Assembly: GCA_900545315.1 (NCBI GenBank)
Contig: UQYM01000004.1
Span: 1-64,000, forward strand
Reading direction: 5' to 3'
Length of the DNA stretch: 64,000 nucleotides
Source of the DNA: an uncultured Alistipes sp.
Lineage (GTDB): Bacteria > Bacteroidota > Bacteroidia > Bacteroidales > Rikenellaceae
The notes beneath the pieces were generated by a model, which saw only the letters and a list, made by a program, of their open reading frames with translations, did no database searches and had not been told where the DNA came from. Of this stretch, positions 45,180-54,124 are shown one piece after another (within the stretch, counting starts at the first letter, position 1; the number at the start of each line of letters is the position of its first letter). Both the position numbers and the translations under genes were made by a program.

Positions 45180-46436
45180 ATGGCAAACAACAATCATAAC
45201 CATCCCCACGAAGATTGCTGCTCATTCTGCGGGCAACCCCGCAGCGAGGTAGGTGTACTGTTCACCGGCAGCGACGGATCGCAGATCTGCGACCAATGTA
45301 TCGAGCGGGGACACGAAATGCTCGTCGAGAGCGAGCGGATGCAGCGAATGAGCGCTCCGAAAATCGAATTGGAGAAGCTGCAAAAGCCGGCCGAGATCAA
45401 AGCCTTCCTCGACCAATATGTCATCGGACAAGATGCCGCCAAACGTTATCTGTCCGTTGCGGTGTACAACCATTACAAAAGGCTGATGCACGCACAAGAG
45501 ACCAGCAACATCGAAATTGACAAATCAAATATTATCCTGGTCGGGCAGACCGGTACGGGAAAGACCCTGTTAGCCCGTACAATCGCCAAGCTGTTGAACG
45601 TCCCCTTTACAATTGTCGATGCGACGGTACTGACTGAGGCGGGTTATGTCGGTGAGGATGTCGAAAGTATCCTTTCACGACTGCTTCAGGTGGCCGATTA
45701 CGATGTAGCGTTGGCTGAACGGGGCATCGTCTTCATTGACGAAATCGACAAGATCGCCCGCAAAGGGGACAATCCATCGATCACCCGGGATGTATCCGGT
45801 GAAGGGGTGCAACAGGCATTGCTCAAAATTTTAGAGGGTACTGTGGTTAACGTACCGCCTCAGGGTGGACGCAAACACCCCGATCAGAAATTTATTCAGG
45901 TCAACACGACCAACATCCTGTTCATTTGCGGCGGAGCTTTCGATGGCATCGAAAAGAAGATCGCTCAACGACTCAACACCCAGGCTGTTGGCTATGGACA
46001 ATTGCAACGGAAACGGGTCGATCGCGAAAACCTGATGCAATACATCTTGCCGCAAGACCTCAAGTCCTTCGGGTTGATCCCCGAACTGATCGGACGTATG
46101 CCGGTTTTGACCTACCTTGAACCGCTCGATCGGGAGGCGCTGCGCCGCATTTTAACCGAACCGAAAAATTCGATTATCAAGCAATATGTCGAATTGTTCA
46201 AGTTGGATGGCATTAAGCTCTCTTTCGAGCCGGCCGTGCTGGATTACATTGTGGACAAAGCGATCGAATACAAACTCGGTGCTCGTGGATTGCGTTCGAT
46301 CTGTGAAAGCATCATGATGGACAGCATGTTTGAGTTGCCGAGTGACAAGACGCGCAAAAGTTTCCGTGTCACGTTGCACTACGCAAAGAGCAAGATCGAA
46401 ACAGACAAATTTCTCAAATTAAAAGCGGAAAATTAA
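45180..46436 (+). CDS. clpX: ATP-dependent Clp protease ATP-binding subunit ClpX
   Basis: ClpX unfolds tagged proteins and feeds them to ClpP. The 418-residue AAA+ protein has an N-terminal zinc-binding domain (CCSFCG ... CDQC), Walker A GQTGTGKTLLA, the pore-loop segment EAGYVGEDVES, Walker B GIVFIDEIDK, and ELIGRMPVLTYL with KLGARGLRSI near the end. An in-frame ATG at 45141 lies inside the inter-gene hairpin. The ATG at 45180 (MANNNHNHPHED) was chosen as the more likely start. A strong terminator follows. Confidence 0.96.
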   Translation: MANNNHNHPHEDCCSFCGQPRSEVGVLFTGSDGSQICDQCIERGHEMLVESERMQRMSAPKIELEKLQKPAEIKAFLDQYVIGQDAAKRYLSVAVYNHYKRLMHAQETSNIEIDKSNIILVGQTGTGKTLLARTIAKLLNVPFTIVDATVLTEAGYVGEDVESILSRLLQVADYDVALAERGIVFIDEIDKIARKGDNPSITRDVSGEGVQQALLKILEGTVVNVPPQGGRKHPDQKFIQVNTTNILFICGGAFDGIEKKIAQRLNTQAVGYGQLQRKRVDRENLMQYILPQDLKSFGLIPELIGRMPVLTYLEPLDREALRRILTEPKNSIIKQYVELFKLDGIKLSFEPAVLDYIVDKAIEYKLGARGLRSICESIMMDSMFELPSDKTRKSFRVTLHYAKSKIETDKFLKLKAEN

Positions 46437-46468
46437 CAAATAACAATCCCGCTCCACCACCACAAACC

Positions 46469-46507
46469 GCAGCAGGCAACTTGAAAAGGTTGCCTGCTGC
46501 TATTTTA
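46469..46507 (+). terminator. Terminator of clpX
   Basis: A perfect 12-bp stem (46469-46480 with 46489-46500) with an 8-nt loop is followed by TATTTTAT, 32 nt after the clpX stop codon. Confidence 0.9.
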
Positions 46508-46789
46508 TATCCATCAACCCAACCGTCTTATTTTCATCCATCCTACCCCACCCGGAAGGACGTCAATGCACTAATTCTCATTTGCCGTATCCTATCTTTC
46601 ACAAAGAGGCTCTCGAACACTAAGAAACAACAGCCACCAAAACTTTACAACAGAGTCTTCAATCGCCCCATGTTGTGCGGATCCACCCACTCTTTACATT
46701 TATGGAATCTGGCTACCATTTGCTGCATGGACGATAAAACAGCCTGTTACGCATTATACGCAACAATATCTCCTTTCATGAGAGGATGA

Positions 46790-46852
46790 TTTTGTAGCTG
46801 CACCTCCAGCATATATAAGGGAAGAACACCCCTTGACGCTGAGGCTACAAAA
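46790..46852. ncRNA. Long imperfect hairpin, unassigned
   Basis: TTTTGTAGC (46790-46798) pairs with GCTACAAAA (46844-46852). Inside, 46804-46810 pairs with 46838-46843 around one bulged base, and AAGGG (46817-46821) pairs with CCCTT (46830-46834). This gives a 63-nt three-tier hairpin on either strand. No promoter or T-run flanks it, so transcription is not shown. Confidence 0.35.
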
Positions 46853-47365
46853 GGGTGGCCACGGTCTAACCTGTCAAACGCTGTAATCACACCACAACCG
46901 AAAAAAATAGTGTGTGCGTGTGAAAGGTATGGGAAGAGTCTCAGCGCACAAATGACCTAATGTTATTGTCGAAAGAACGTGCAGCAGTGCAATTCAACAA
47001 ACAGTTCTGACATTGAATAAGGATCTAACTATAAATAGGATACGGATTGCAAAAAGCCATAATTTTCTGGTCACTCAGAACAAAGCACCGTCTTTACAAA
47101 CAGACTTTCGCGAAGAGCCGGGGACCGAAAAAAGAACAGCGTGAAAACAGCATAAGGACAACGCAAGGACGATCAGCAAAAAAGGCAGCAAGAGAAAGCA
47201 AGAGAAAACTCAACCGAAACCTAGCACCAATTTCTTGTCTTATCCGCTCCTTCACACGCTATTCGCTCCAACCTACAGCCCGCTCCAAAGTTTTTTGCAA
47301 TAATACTGAATAGCAAGAATACAAAAGATGATTACGCTGACCTGCAACAGAATATTCGGCATCTG

Positions 47366-47839
47366 TTACAATGCCTGTTCGAGATCCTCAACGGTCAAAC
47401 GGGCAGAGTGTCCGAACCACAACACCCGTCCTTTGGCATCGAGTAATACACTGAACGGCACAAACCGAACACCATAAGCTTTGAATGTTTTACCGGCATC
47501 ATCCAACGCCGCAGCAAAGGCGTAATGTTCCCCCTGCAACAACGAGAGCATCCGATCACGGTCATCGTTGGCCAGCACCAATACATCAATTCGACCCTTA
47601 TAGTCTCCGGCCAGTTTGTTCAATTCGGGCAGGCGTTCACGACAGGGCTCACTCGCCGAATAAAAAAATTCGATCAACAGTGGCCGGTCTTTTTGCGGCG
47701 CACCCAACAGATATTCAGAGATCTTCACTTCAGACACCCGCGAGCCGATCACCAAATTCTGCGCCTGCACAGCCGTCTGAATTTCCAGAAATCCCCACAC
47801 GGCAAGCAACATCAAAAGGAATCTTTTCATCGTCTCCAT
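47366..47839 (-). CDS. Secreted thioredoxin-fold protein lacking the first active-site Cys
   Basis: This protein of about 157 residues has a signal peptide (MKRFLLMLLAVWGFLEIQTA, cut after AQ) and a TlpA-like thioredoxin fold: RPLLIEFFYSASEPCRERLP, VLVLANDDRD, and YGVRFVPFSVLLDAKGRVLW with the cis-Pro region. The WCxxC active site is replaced by ASEPC, so the nucleophilic Cys is Ser and one Cys remains. It may be a monothiol or a redox-inactive binding protein. Starts at 47839 (MET) or 47830 (MKR) are both possible. It is transcribed alone. Confidence 0.85.
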   Translation of the reverse strand: METMKRFLLMLLAVWGFLEIQTAVQAQNLVIGSRVSEVKISEYLLGAPQKDRPLLIEFFYSASEPCRERLPELNKLAGDYKGRIDVLVLANDDRDRMLSLLQGEHYAFAAALDDAGKTFKAYGVRFVPFSVLLDAKGRVLWFGHSARLTVEDLEQAL

Positions 47840-47897
47840 CCGTTTTCTATCAAGCCTTAAGACAGCCACTTACTCCACACTGTCGAACTCGATAAAA

Positions 47898-47905
47898 CAA
47901 ATATA
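47898..47905 (-). promoter_or_regulatory. -7 box for the thioredoxin-fold gene
   Basis: The minus strand reads TATATTTG, matching TAnnTTTG about 60 nt before the start codon. Confidence 0.5.
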
Positions 47906-48224
47906 ACTTTTTCTTTTTATATAACGAGAAATCCACCATAAAGTTTTACGGACAGGTTATGCCTCCTTTTAACCGAAAACCGACCTTTAAGCGGCAACGC
48001 ATGCCTCCGACATACTGCTCAATAAAACCTTTGCTGACAGACGAACTTCTCACATCTCTTCTGGCATCTAAAATCCGATGAAAACCCGTGTGTACAACCT
48101 TTGACACCATGCACTCCAACTCCAAATGAATGTCATATTGTCCGCAAATGATGCCAAATGGTCGTATGGTAATGTTTTTCTTGAAAAAAATTAAAAATTC
48201 CGCTGAAAAGTCCAGAATTACGGC

Positions 48225-48232
48225 TAAATTTG
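48225..48232 (+). promoter_or_regulatory. -7 box for the methylmalonyl-CoA decarboxylase operon
   Basis: TAAATTTG matches the consensus, 89 nt before mce. No -33 TTTG was found at the right distance. Confidence 0.55.
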
Positions 48233-48321
48233 TAAGGCTCAAAAAAAAGAAGACGATCTGTCTAATTTACAAACATTTAACTACAATACATAAACATTAC
48301 AACAATAAAAAAATTACGATC

Positions 48322-48747
48322 ATGAAACCATCACACATTGAACATCTGGGTATCGCGGTCAAGAGTCTTGAAACAGCTATTCCTCTGTGGGAAAAATTGC
48401 TGGGTACCAAATGCTACAGCATCGAAGAGGTTCCCGCTCAGAAAGTACGTACAGCCTTCCTGAAAATCGGTCAGACCAAAATCGAATTGCTCGAATCAAC
48501 TGCAGAAGACGGTCCTATCGCCAAATTCATCGAAAAACGTGGTGAAGGCATCCAGCATGTGGCTTTTGCCGTAGAGGGTCTGGAAAACGTATTGGCTGAA
48601 TGCGCTGAAGCAGGTATCCAGCTGATCGACAAAACTCCTCGTGGCGGTGCTGAAGGATTGAACATCGCTTTCCTCCACCCAAAATCAACCGGCGGCGTCC
48701 TCACCGAACTTTGCGAAGATCCCAAAGGTTGCAAATGCGGCAAATAA
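48322..48747 (+). CDS. mce: Methylmalonyl-CoA epimerase
   Basis: The epimerase interconverts (R)- and (S)-methylmalonyl-CoA in the succinate-propionate route. The 141-residue glyoxalase-fold protein has SHIEHLGIAVKSLETAIPLW with a metal His, KIELLES, GEGIQHVAFAVE with a second metal His, and FLHPKSTGGVLTELCE with the metal Glu. It ends in a Cys/Lys tail. The ATG at 48322 gives the family N-terminus. It leads a five-gene operon with the decarboxylase subunits, 32 nt before mmdA. Confidence 0.95.
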   Translation: MKPSHIEHLGIAVKSLETAIPLWEKLLGTKCYSIEEVPAQKVRTAFLKIGQTKIELLESTAEDGPIAKFIEKRGEGIQHVAFAVEGLENVLAECAEAGIQLIDKTPRGGAEGLNIAFLHPKSTGGVLTELCEDPKGCKCGK

Positions 48748-48779
48748 ACCTTGTCTAAACCAGTAGATTCGACCAAATA

Positions 48780-50342
48780 ATGAGCAGTAATCAGGATAAA
48801 ATCAATGAACTGATCTCCTTCCGCGAACAGGCCAAAATGGGAGGAGGCCAGAAAAGAATCGACTCGCAGCACAAAAAAGGCAAACTGACTGCCCGCGAAC
48901 GTATCGAAATGCTCCTCGACGAAGGTTCGTTCGAAGAGTTCGACATGTTCGTAAAACACCGCTGCACCAACTTCGGTATCGATAAAGAGAGCTACTTTGG
49001 TGACGGTGTAGTAACCGGTTACGGTACCATCGACGGCCGTCTGGTGTATGTCTTCTCGCAGGACTTCACCGTATTCGGCGGTTCACTCTCCGAAACCTTC
49101 GCAGCCAAAATCTGCAAAGTGATGGATATGGCTATGAAAAACGGCGCTCCGGTTATCGGTATCAATGACTCGGGTGGAGCCCGTATCCAGGAGGGTGTCA
49201 ACAGCCTTTCGGGTTATACCGAAATTTTCCAGCGTAATATCCTGGCTTCAGGTGTCATTCCGCAGATCTCGGCCATCTTCGGCCCCTGCGCAGGTGGTGC
49301 CGTTTATTCACCGGCCCTGACCGACTTCATCTTGATGAATCAGGGTACCAGCTACATGTTCGTAACCGGTCCGAAAGTGGTGAAGACCGTAACCGGTGAA
49401 GAGGTTACTCAGGAGCAATTGGGTGGTGCTTCGGTACACGCTGCCAAGAGCGGTGTAGCTCACTTCGTTGTCGATAACGAAGAGGACGGTATCAAAACCC
49501 TGCGTAAGCTGCTGAGCTTCCTGCCTTCGAACAACCTCGAAGAGGCTCCGATGGTGGCTTGCAACGATGCCATCGACCGTCTGGAGGACTCGCTGAACGA
49601 AATCATTCCTGACAACCCGAACAAACCGTACGATGTATTGGAGGTTATCCGTGCCATTGTCGACAACGGTGACTTCTTCGAAAGCCAGAAACAGTTCGCA
49701 GCCAATATCGTAACCGGATTCGGCCGTTTCAACGGACAAAGCGTCGGTATCATCGCCAACCAGCCAAAATATATGGCCGGCGTGCTCGACATCAACGCAT
49801 CGCGTAAAGCAGCCCGTTTCGTACGTTTCTGCGACGCTTTCAATATTCCGATCGTAACCCTCGTGGACGTTCCCGGTTTCTTGCCCGGTACCGGTCAGGA
49901 GTATGGTGGTATCATTATCCACGGCGCAAAACTGCTGTTCGCATACGGTGAAGCAACCGTACCTAAAGTTACGGTTATCCTGCGCAAAGCTTATGGCGGT
50001 GCATACTGCGTGATGAGTTCAAAACACCTGCGTGGCGATATCAACTACGCATGGCCTACCGGCGAGATTGCTGTTATGGGTCCCAAAGGTGCCATTGAGG
50101 TGCTCGAATCGAAACAGATTGCAGCTATCGAAGATCCTGCTAAGAAGGCTGAGTTCATTGCCGAAAAAGAGAACGATTACCGCGATAAATTCGCTAACCC
50201 GTATGTGGCTGCACAATATGGCTACATTGATGATGTGATCGAACCGCGTAACACCCGTTTCCGCATCATTCGTGCTCTGCAGTCGCTTTCGACCAAAAAG
50301 TTGTCCAACCCTGCCAAAAAGCACTCTAATATTCCGTTGTAA
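48780..50342 (+). CDS. mmdA: Methylmalonyl-CoA decarboxylase alpha subunit (acyl-CoA carboxyltransferase)
   Basis: MmdA moves the carboxyl group of methylmalonyl-CoA to biotin. The 520-residue protein has two crotonase-like halves: KLTARERIEMLLDEGSFEE, INDSGGARIQEGVNSLSGY and GPCAGGAVYSPALTDF in the first, and FLPGTGQEYGGIIIHGAKLL and KAYGGAYCVMSSKHL in the second. Length and motifs match PccB/MmdA. The company of OadG, a biotin carrier and OadB makes the sodium-pumping decarboxylase the best reading. Its TAA overlaps the next ATG (TAATG). Confidence 0.95.
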   Translation: MSSNQDKINELISFREQAKMGGGQKRIDSQHKKGKLTARERIEMLLDEGSFEEFDMFVKHRCTNFGIDKESYFGDGVVTGYGTIDGRLVYVFSQDFTVFGGSLSETFAAKICKVMDMAMKNGAPVIGINDSGGARIQEGVNSLSGYTEIFQRNILASGVIPQISAIFGPCAGGAVYSPALTDFILMNQGTSYMFVTGPKVVKTVTGEEVTQEQLGGASVHAAKSGVAHFVVDNEEDGIKTLRKLLSFLPSNNLEEAPMVACNDAIDRLEDSLNEIIPDNPNKPYDVLEVIRAIVDNGDFFESQKQFAANIVTGFGRFNGQSVGIIANQPKYMAGVLDINASRKAARFVRFCDAFNIPIVTLVDVPGFLPGTGQEYGGIIIHGAKLLFAYGEATVPKVTVILRKAYGGAYCVMSSKHLRGDINYAWPTGEIAVMGPKGAIEVLESKQIAAIEDPAKKAEFIAEKENDYRDKFANPYVAAQYGYIDDVIEPRNTRFRIIRALQSLSTKKLSNPAKKHSNIPL

Positions 50343-51322
50343 TGAAGAGAGTATTATTGACAGGACTGCTGCTGTTGCTGGGCGCGGCTCCGGCCACCTT
50401 CGCACAAGGAGCGAAGGATGTAGTTATCAACGAGTTGTTGGTTAAAAACCGAAACAACTTCCAGGATGATTACGGTCACCGCGTATCTTGGATCGAGCTG
50501 CGCAACGCAGGCCACTCCAAAGTGGATCTGGCCAGCTGCTACCTCCTCCTCGAAACCAACGGCAAAAGCTTCTCGTACCGGATTCCCAAGGGGGATACCC
50601 GTACGACCCTCGCTCCGGGAGGATATGTCGTATTCTTCTGTGAGGGTTCCGAAACCAAAGGAACATTCCATACGAATTTCACGCTGACCGGTGAGACGTC
50701 AGATCCGGCTACCCTGCCGGGCTACACCCCCGACTCGGTGGATCGTCAACTGCCCAATCAGTTGGTAACGCTGTCGTTCCTCGATGCGAACGGCCGCGAT
50801 ACGATCGATCAGGTTACCTACAATCTGGCAGACCAAAAGGCCGATATCTCAATCGGACGTACTTTGGCCGCCGATGGCAGTCAGGATGTTGTTTTCACAG
50901 CATTGACCAGCACCACGCCCAATGCTACCAACGACATCAATCCGCCGATGCCTAAACACGAAAGGATGCGTCAGGCCGACCCACACGGTTTTACGATGAC
51001 CATTACCGCAGTTGTCGTTGTCTTTACGGCGTTGATTCTGCTCTACCTGGCCTTCTGGGCTCTGGGCAAGATCATGATCCGAATCGCCAAACGCAACAAA
51101 CAAAAAGCAGCTGGTGTGTCAGCTGCTGTTCCGACTGAGAAGAAAAAAGATGACGGAGCCATTGTAGGTGCCGAAATCGCAGCAATCGGTATGGCACTGA
51201 AGATGTACCAGGATGAGATGCACGACATCGAATCACATGTATTGACCATCAACCGTGTTGCCAAGGCTTACTCACCGTGGAGCTCGAAAATCTACGGTCT
51301 GACTCAGCCGCTGCACAAATAG
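50342..51322 (+). CDS. OadG-family decarboxylase subunit with N-terminal lamin-tail domain
   Basis: This 326-residue protein has a signal peptide (MKRVLLTGLLLLLGAAPATFA, cut after Q) and a lamin-tail-like domain of about 170 residues (VVINELLVKNRNNFQDDYG, WIELRNAGHSKVDLASCYL). One membrane helix follows near residues 222-243 (MTITAVVVVFTALILLYLAF), then a cytoplasmic tail. The helix-plus-tail part corresponds to OadG, which holds the decarboxylase complex together. The extracytoplasmic domain may bind the envelope or a partner protein. It overlaps mmdA by one base and precedes the biotin carrier by 42 nt. Confidence 0.85.
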   Translation: MKRVLLTGLLLLLGAAPATFAQGAKDVVINELLVKNRNNFQDDYGHRVSWIELRNAGHSKVDLASCYLLLETNGKSFSYRIPKGDTRTTLAPGGYVVFFCEGSETKGTFHTNFTLTGETSDPATLPGYTPDSVDRQLPNQLVTLSFLDANGRDTIDQVTYNLADQKADISIGRTLAADGSQDVVFTALTSTTPNATNDINPPMPKHERMRQADPHGFTMTITAVVVVFTALILLYLAFWALGKIMIRIAKRNKQKAAGVSAAVPTEKKKDDGAIVGAEIAAIGMALKMYQDEMHDIESHVLTINRVAKAYSPWSSKIYGLTQPLHK

Positions 51323-51364
51323 CCGTTAGCGCGAAACCAGTTCAAAACAGAAAAATAAGACAAC

Positions 51365-51805
51365 ATGAAGGAATATAAATTCAAAATCCACGGAACCGAA
51401 TACGAGGTTTCCATCAACAGCGTGGAGGATAACATCGCCGACGTTACCGTGAACGGTACTCAGTACGAAGTAGAGATCGAAGGCAAGACGTCGAAGGTAA
51501 GCAAAGTGACCAAACCGACCCCGGCATCGACCTCTGCCGCAACCACTGCCGAGGTGATTTCAACGGCTAAAGCAGCTGCGAAGAAGAGTGCCGGCATGGC
51601 TGTCAAGAGCCCGCTGCCCGGTGTTATCGTTGACATCAAAGTACGTCAAGGCGACCGCGTAACGGCAGGTCAGCATCTGCTGGTACTCGAGGCGATGAAA
51701 ATGGAGAACAACATCGACGCCGATCGCGACGGCATCATTGTAGAGCTGAAGGTCAACAAAGGCGATTCAGTTCTGGAGGGTGATACACTTTTAACGATCG
51801 GATAG
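51365..51805 (+). CDS. mmdC: Biotin carrier subunit of methylmalonyl-CoA decarboxylase
   Basis: The biotinyl subunit shuttles carboxyl groups from MmdA to the membrane beta subunit. The 146-residue protein has a short N-terminal domain, a flexible Thr/Ala/Pro linker (PTPASTSAATTAEV) and the biotinyl domain. That domain contains VKSPLPGVIVDI and the biotin-attachment motif EAMKMEN, with Lys as the attachment site. Its length matches the family. It ends 3 nt before the beta-subunit gene. Confidence 0.95.
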   Translation: MKEYKFKIHGTEYEVSINSVEDNIADVTVNGTQYEVEIEGKTSKVSKVTKPTPASTSAATTAEVISTAKAAAKKSAGMAVKSPLPGVIVDIKVRQGDRVTAGQHLLVLEAMKMENNIDADRDGIIVELKVNKGDSVLEGDTLLTIG

Positions 51806-51808
51806 GCT

Positions 51809-52990
51809 ATGTTGGCAGAAGTATCCACAGCAAGCACAGGTTTCTTCTCGTTCTTGGGGGAGAATCTGCACCAGATCATTGCAAACACAGGTTTTGCCAA
51901 CATTACGGTTGGTCACCTGGTTATGATTCTGGTCGGCTTGGCCTTCTTGTACCTGGCCATCAGCCGCAACTTCGAGCCGATGCTGCTCGTGCCGATCGGA
52001 TTCGGTATCCTGGTCGGTAACATTCCGTTTACTCCCGGTATGGAGATCGGTATTTATGAAGACGGTTCCGTACTGAATTACCTCTATTTCGGTGTGATCA
52101 AAGGAGTATATCCACCCTTGATCTTTTTGGGTATCGGAGCAATGACCGACTTCTCGGCCCTGATCTCCAACCCCAAACTGATGTTGGTCGGTGCAGCTGC
52201 TCAGATCGGTATTTTCATCACCTATATGGGCGCGCTGGCCTTAGGGTTCAGTGCTGCTGAAGCCGGTGCCATCGGTATTATCGGTGGTGCTGACGGCCCG
52301 ACCGCTATCTTCCTGACCAGTAAACTGGCTCCGGATCTGTTGGGTGCAATTTCAATCTCAGCATACTCCTATATGGCTCTTGTACCGGTGATCCAGCCCC
52401 CCGTTATGCGTCTTTTGACCACCAAAAAAGAGCGTCTGATCCACATGAAACCACCTCGTCAGGTATCGACCACCGAAAAGATCCTCTTCCCGATCATCGG
52501 TCTGCTGTTGACGACCTTCGTCGTTCCGTCAGCTATTCCACTGTTGGGAACCCTCTTCTTCGGCAACCTGCTTAAAGAGTGCGGTGTCACCAAACGTCTG
52601 GCCAACACAGCCAGCGGTGCCATGACCGATATCGTTACGATCTTGTTGGGCTTCACCGTCGGTGCATCGACTCAGGCAACCACGTTCCTGACGCCGAAAT
52701 CGATCTACATCTTCATTATGGGTGCATTTGCATTCTTCGTAGCTTCGGCTTGCGGTGTACTCTTCGTGAAGTTCTTCAACCTGTTCCTGCCCAAAGATGC
52801 GAAGATCAACCCGCTGATCGGTAATGCCGGTGTATCTGCCGTACCTGCCGCAGCCCGCGTATCGCAGGAGATGGGTCTGAAATACGATAAAACAAACTAC
52901 CTGCTGATGCATGCCATGGGTCCGAATGTGGCCGGTGTGATCGGTAGTGCGGTAGCTGCCGGTGTACTGCTGGCCTTCCTGGCACAGTAG
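51809..52990 (+). CDS. Sodium-ion-translocating decarboxylase beta subunit (OadB/MmdB)
   Basis: The beta subunit decarboxylates carboxybiotin and pumps Na+ out. The 393-residue protein has about nine membrane segments and the family's signature parts: YFGVIKGVYPPLIFLGIGAMTDF, IGIIGGADGPTAIFL with the essential Asp, and LGFTVGASTQATTFL and GNAGVSAVPAAARVSQ. The N-terminal stretch before the first helix is short. It is the last gene of the operon. Sodium export here would let succinate-to-propionate conversion conserve energy. Confidence 0.95.
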   Translation: MLAEVSTASTGFFSFLGENLHQIIANTGFANITVGHLVMILVGLAFLYLAISRNFEPMLLVPIGFGILVGNIPFTPGMEIGIYEDGSVLNYLYFGVIKGVYPPLIFLGIGAMTDFSALISNPKLMLVGAAAQIGIFITYMGALALGFSAAEAGAIGIIGGADGPTAIFLTSKLAPDLLGAISISAYSYMALVPVIQPPVMRLLTTKKERLIHMKPPRQVSTTEKILFPIIGLLLTTFVVPSAIPLLGTLFFGNLLKECGVTKRLANTASGAMTDIVTILLGFTVGASTQATTFLTPKSIYIFIMGAFAFFVASACGVLFVKFFNLFLPKDAKINPLIGNAGVSAVPAAARVSQEMGLKYDKTNYLLMHAMGPNVAGVIGSAVAAGVLLAFLAQ

Positions 52991-53545
52991 TTTCCTGCTC
53001 ACAGACTAATAAAAAGCTAATCTGTATTGCACCGCCAAATCAAAGATAAGACCAGACTATCTCGGGGTTCCCAAAATAGCGCGGATCCGATTTCTAAAAA
53101 GATGGGACTGAACATGCCTTCCACGCATTTCCTTCGCTAGGCAGACAATCATTAGTGGCTCTAAGCAGCATAAGAGATGAACATCCATATATCCCAACAC
53201 CTTACGCTAACACGGGACAAAGATTGAGCACACCGCATCACGAACAACTTTTCCCATGCGTTGCAAACTGAAACATTTCCTCTGTCCGCACAGGCCGCCA
53301 ATCCACACTTTCACATTCCACATTATCATTTCTTTCTCACTCAACCCAATAACCGAACCTTAAATGTGAGGATAGCTTAACCAATGTAAACACAGTATTG
53401 ACAACGCTCATTCACTCCTTCTATACTACCGCTCTATTCAGTCCAAAGCATATCCCCAAAACATAAAATAAGGGCGATGAATCCAGTGGATTCATCGCCC
53501 TTTTAGATCAAATAGGTTCAACCTATTCTACATGCAGTACCTATT
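52991..53545. other. Spacer between convergent genes
   Basis: It contains the terminator at 53470-53506. No gene is seen; the + strand is C-rich at 53260-53450. Confidence 0.5.
53470..53506. terminator. Bidirectional terminator
   Basis: A perfect 15-bp stem (53470-53484 with 53488-53502) has a 3-nt loop. It is followed by T residues on the + strand and TTATTTTATG on the minus strand. It can serve the decarboxylase operon and the FKBP gene. Confidence 0.85.
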
Positions 53546-54106
53546 TTAGTGGCAGCAGCTGCATCCGCCGTCGTGGCCATCACCACAACTGTCGCAACCA
53601 TCACCGCAGCTATCACCACAACTGCAACCACCATGCATCGGTGCCAGATCGGCCGGAGTTGCCTCACGTACCTCAACCACCTTACCTTTGAAATCAAGTG
53701 ATTTGCCGGCCATAGGGTGATTAAAGTCCATCGTCACCACATCATCCTTAACAGCCTTAACTACGCCAACCAGACGGTTACCCTGATTGTCGCTCATCGG
53801 CAACTGGTTGCCAACCTCCAGCAGACCATCTTCAATCTTGCCGTCCACCATGAAAACCTCTTTGGGCAGATCAACCACAGCCTCACTGATGACCGGGCCG
53901 TAAGCATCTTCCGTATCCAAATGGAAAGCAAAATCATCTCCTTTAGAAAGGCCCTTGAGGTGAGCCTCAAACTTAGGCAGCAGGAAACCTGCTCCATATA
54001 TAAATTGCAGCGGGCTTTCGGCGGTTACCTTCTCTACGACTTCGCCGTCAACGGTCAACTCGTAGCTCAACGCCACAAATGTTTTGTCGTTTTCTCCGAT
54101 TTTCAT
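53546..54106 (-). CDS. SlyD-like FKBP-type peptidyl-prolyl isomerase with Cys-rich tail
   Basis: SlyD-type proteins are cytoplasmic prolyl isomerases and chaperones that bind metal. The 186-residue protein has the FKBP half (YGAGFLLPKFEAHLKGL, DTEDAYGP), the inserted chaperone flap (about residues 70-130), and NHPMAGKSLDFKGKVVEV. The last 30 residues are a Cys/His/Gly-rich tail (GGCSCGDSCGDGC, GCSCCH) that is likely to bind nickel or zinc. It lies 18 nt after gcvP in the same direction, so they form an operon. Confidence 0.92.
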   Translation of the reverse strand: MKIGENDKTFVALSYELTVDGEVVEKVTAESPLQFIYGAGFLLPKFEAHLKGLSKGDDFAFHLDTEDAYGPVISEAVVDLPKEVFMVDGKIEDGLLEVGNQLPMSDNQGNRLVGVVKAVKDDVVTMDFNHPMAGKSLDFKGKVVEVREATPADLAPMHGGCSCGDSCGDGCDSCGDGHDGGCSCCH

Positions 54107-54124
54107 TGTTCAAACGTATTTTGG

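Larger units (their letters stand above)
46437..47365. other. Long spacer between clpX and the thioredoxin-fold gene
   Basis: It contains the clpX terminator and a long hairpin at 46790-46852. No convincing gene was seen; a Lys/Arg-rich 88-residue frame at 47047-47313 starts with TTG and matches nothing I know. Confidence 0.5.
47840..48321. other. Divergent spacer before the methylmalonyl-CoA operon
   Basis: It carries divergent -7 boxes (47898-47905 minus, 48225-48232 plus). A frame extending the epimerase upstream to 48130 is Lys-rich and contains the promoter, so it is taken as noncoding. Confidence 0.55.

Noticed and set aside
47047..47313. 88-codon Lys/Arg-rich frame with TTG start
   Set aside because: There is no promoter, no family and a poor start codon. 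It is probably chance.
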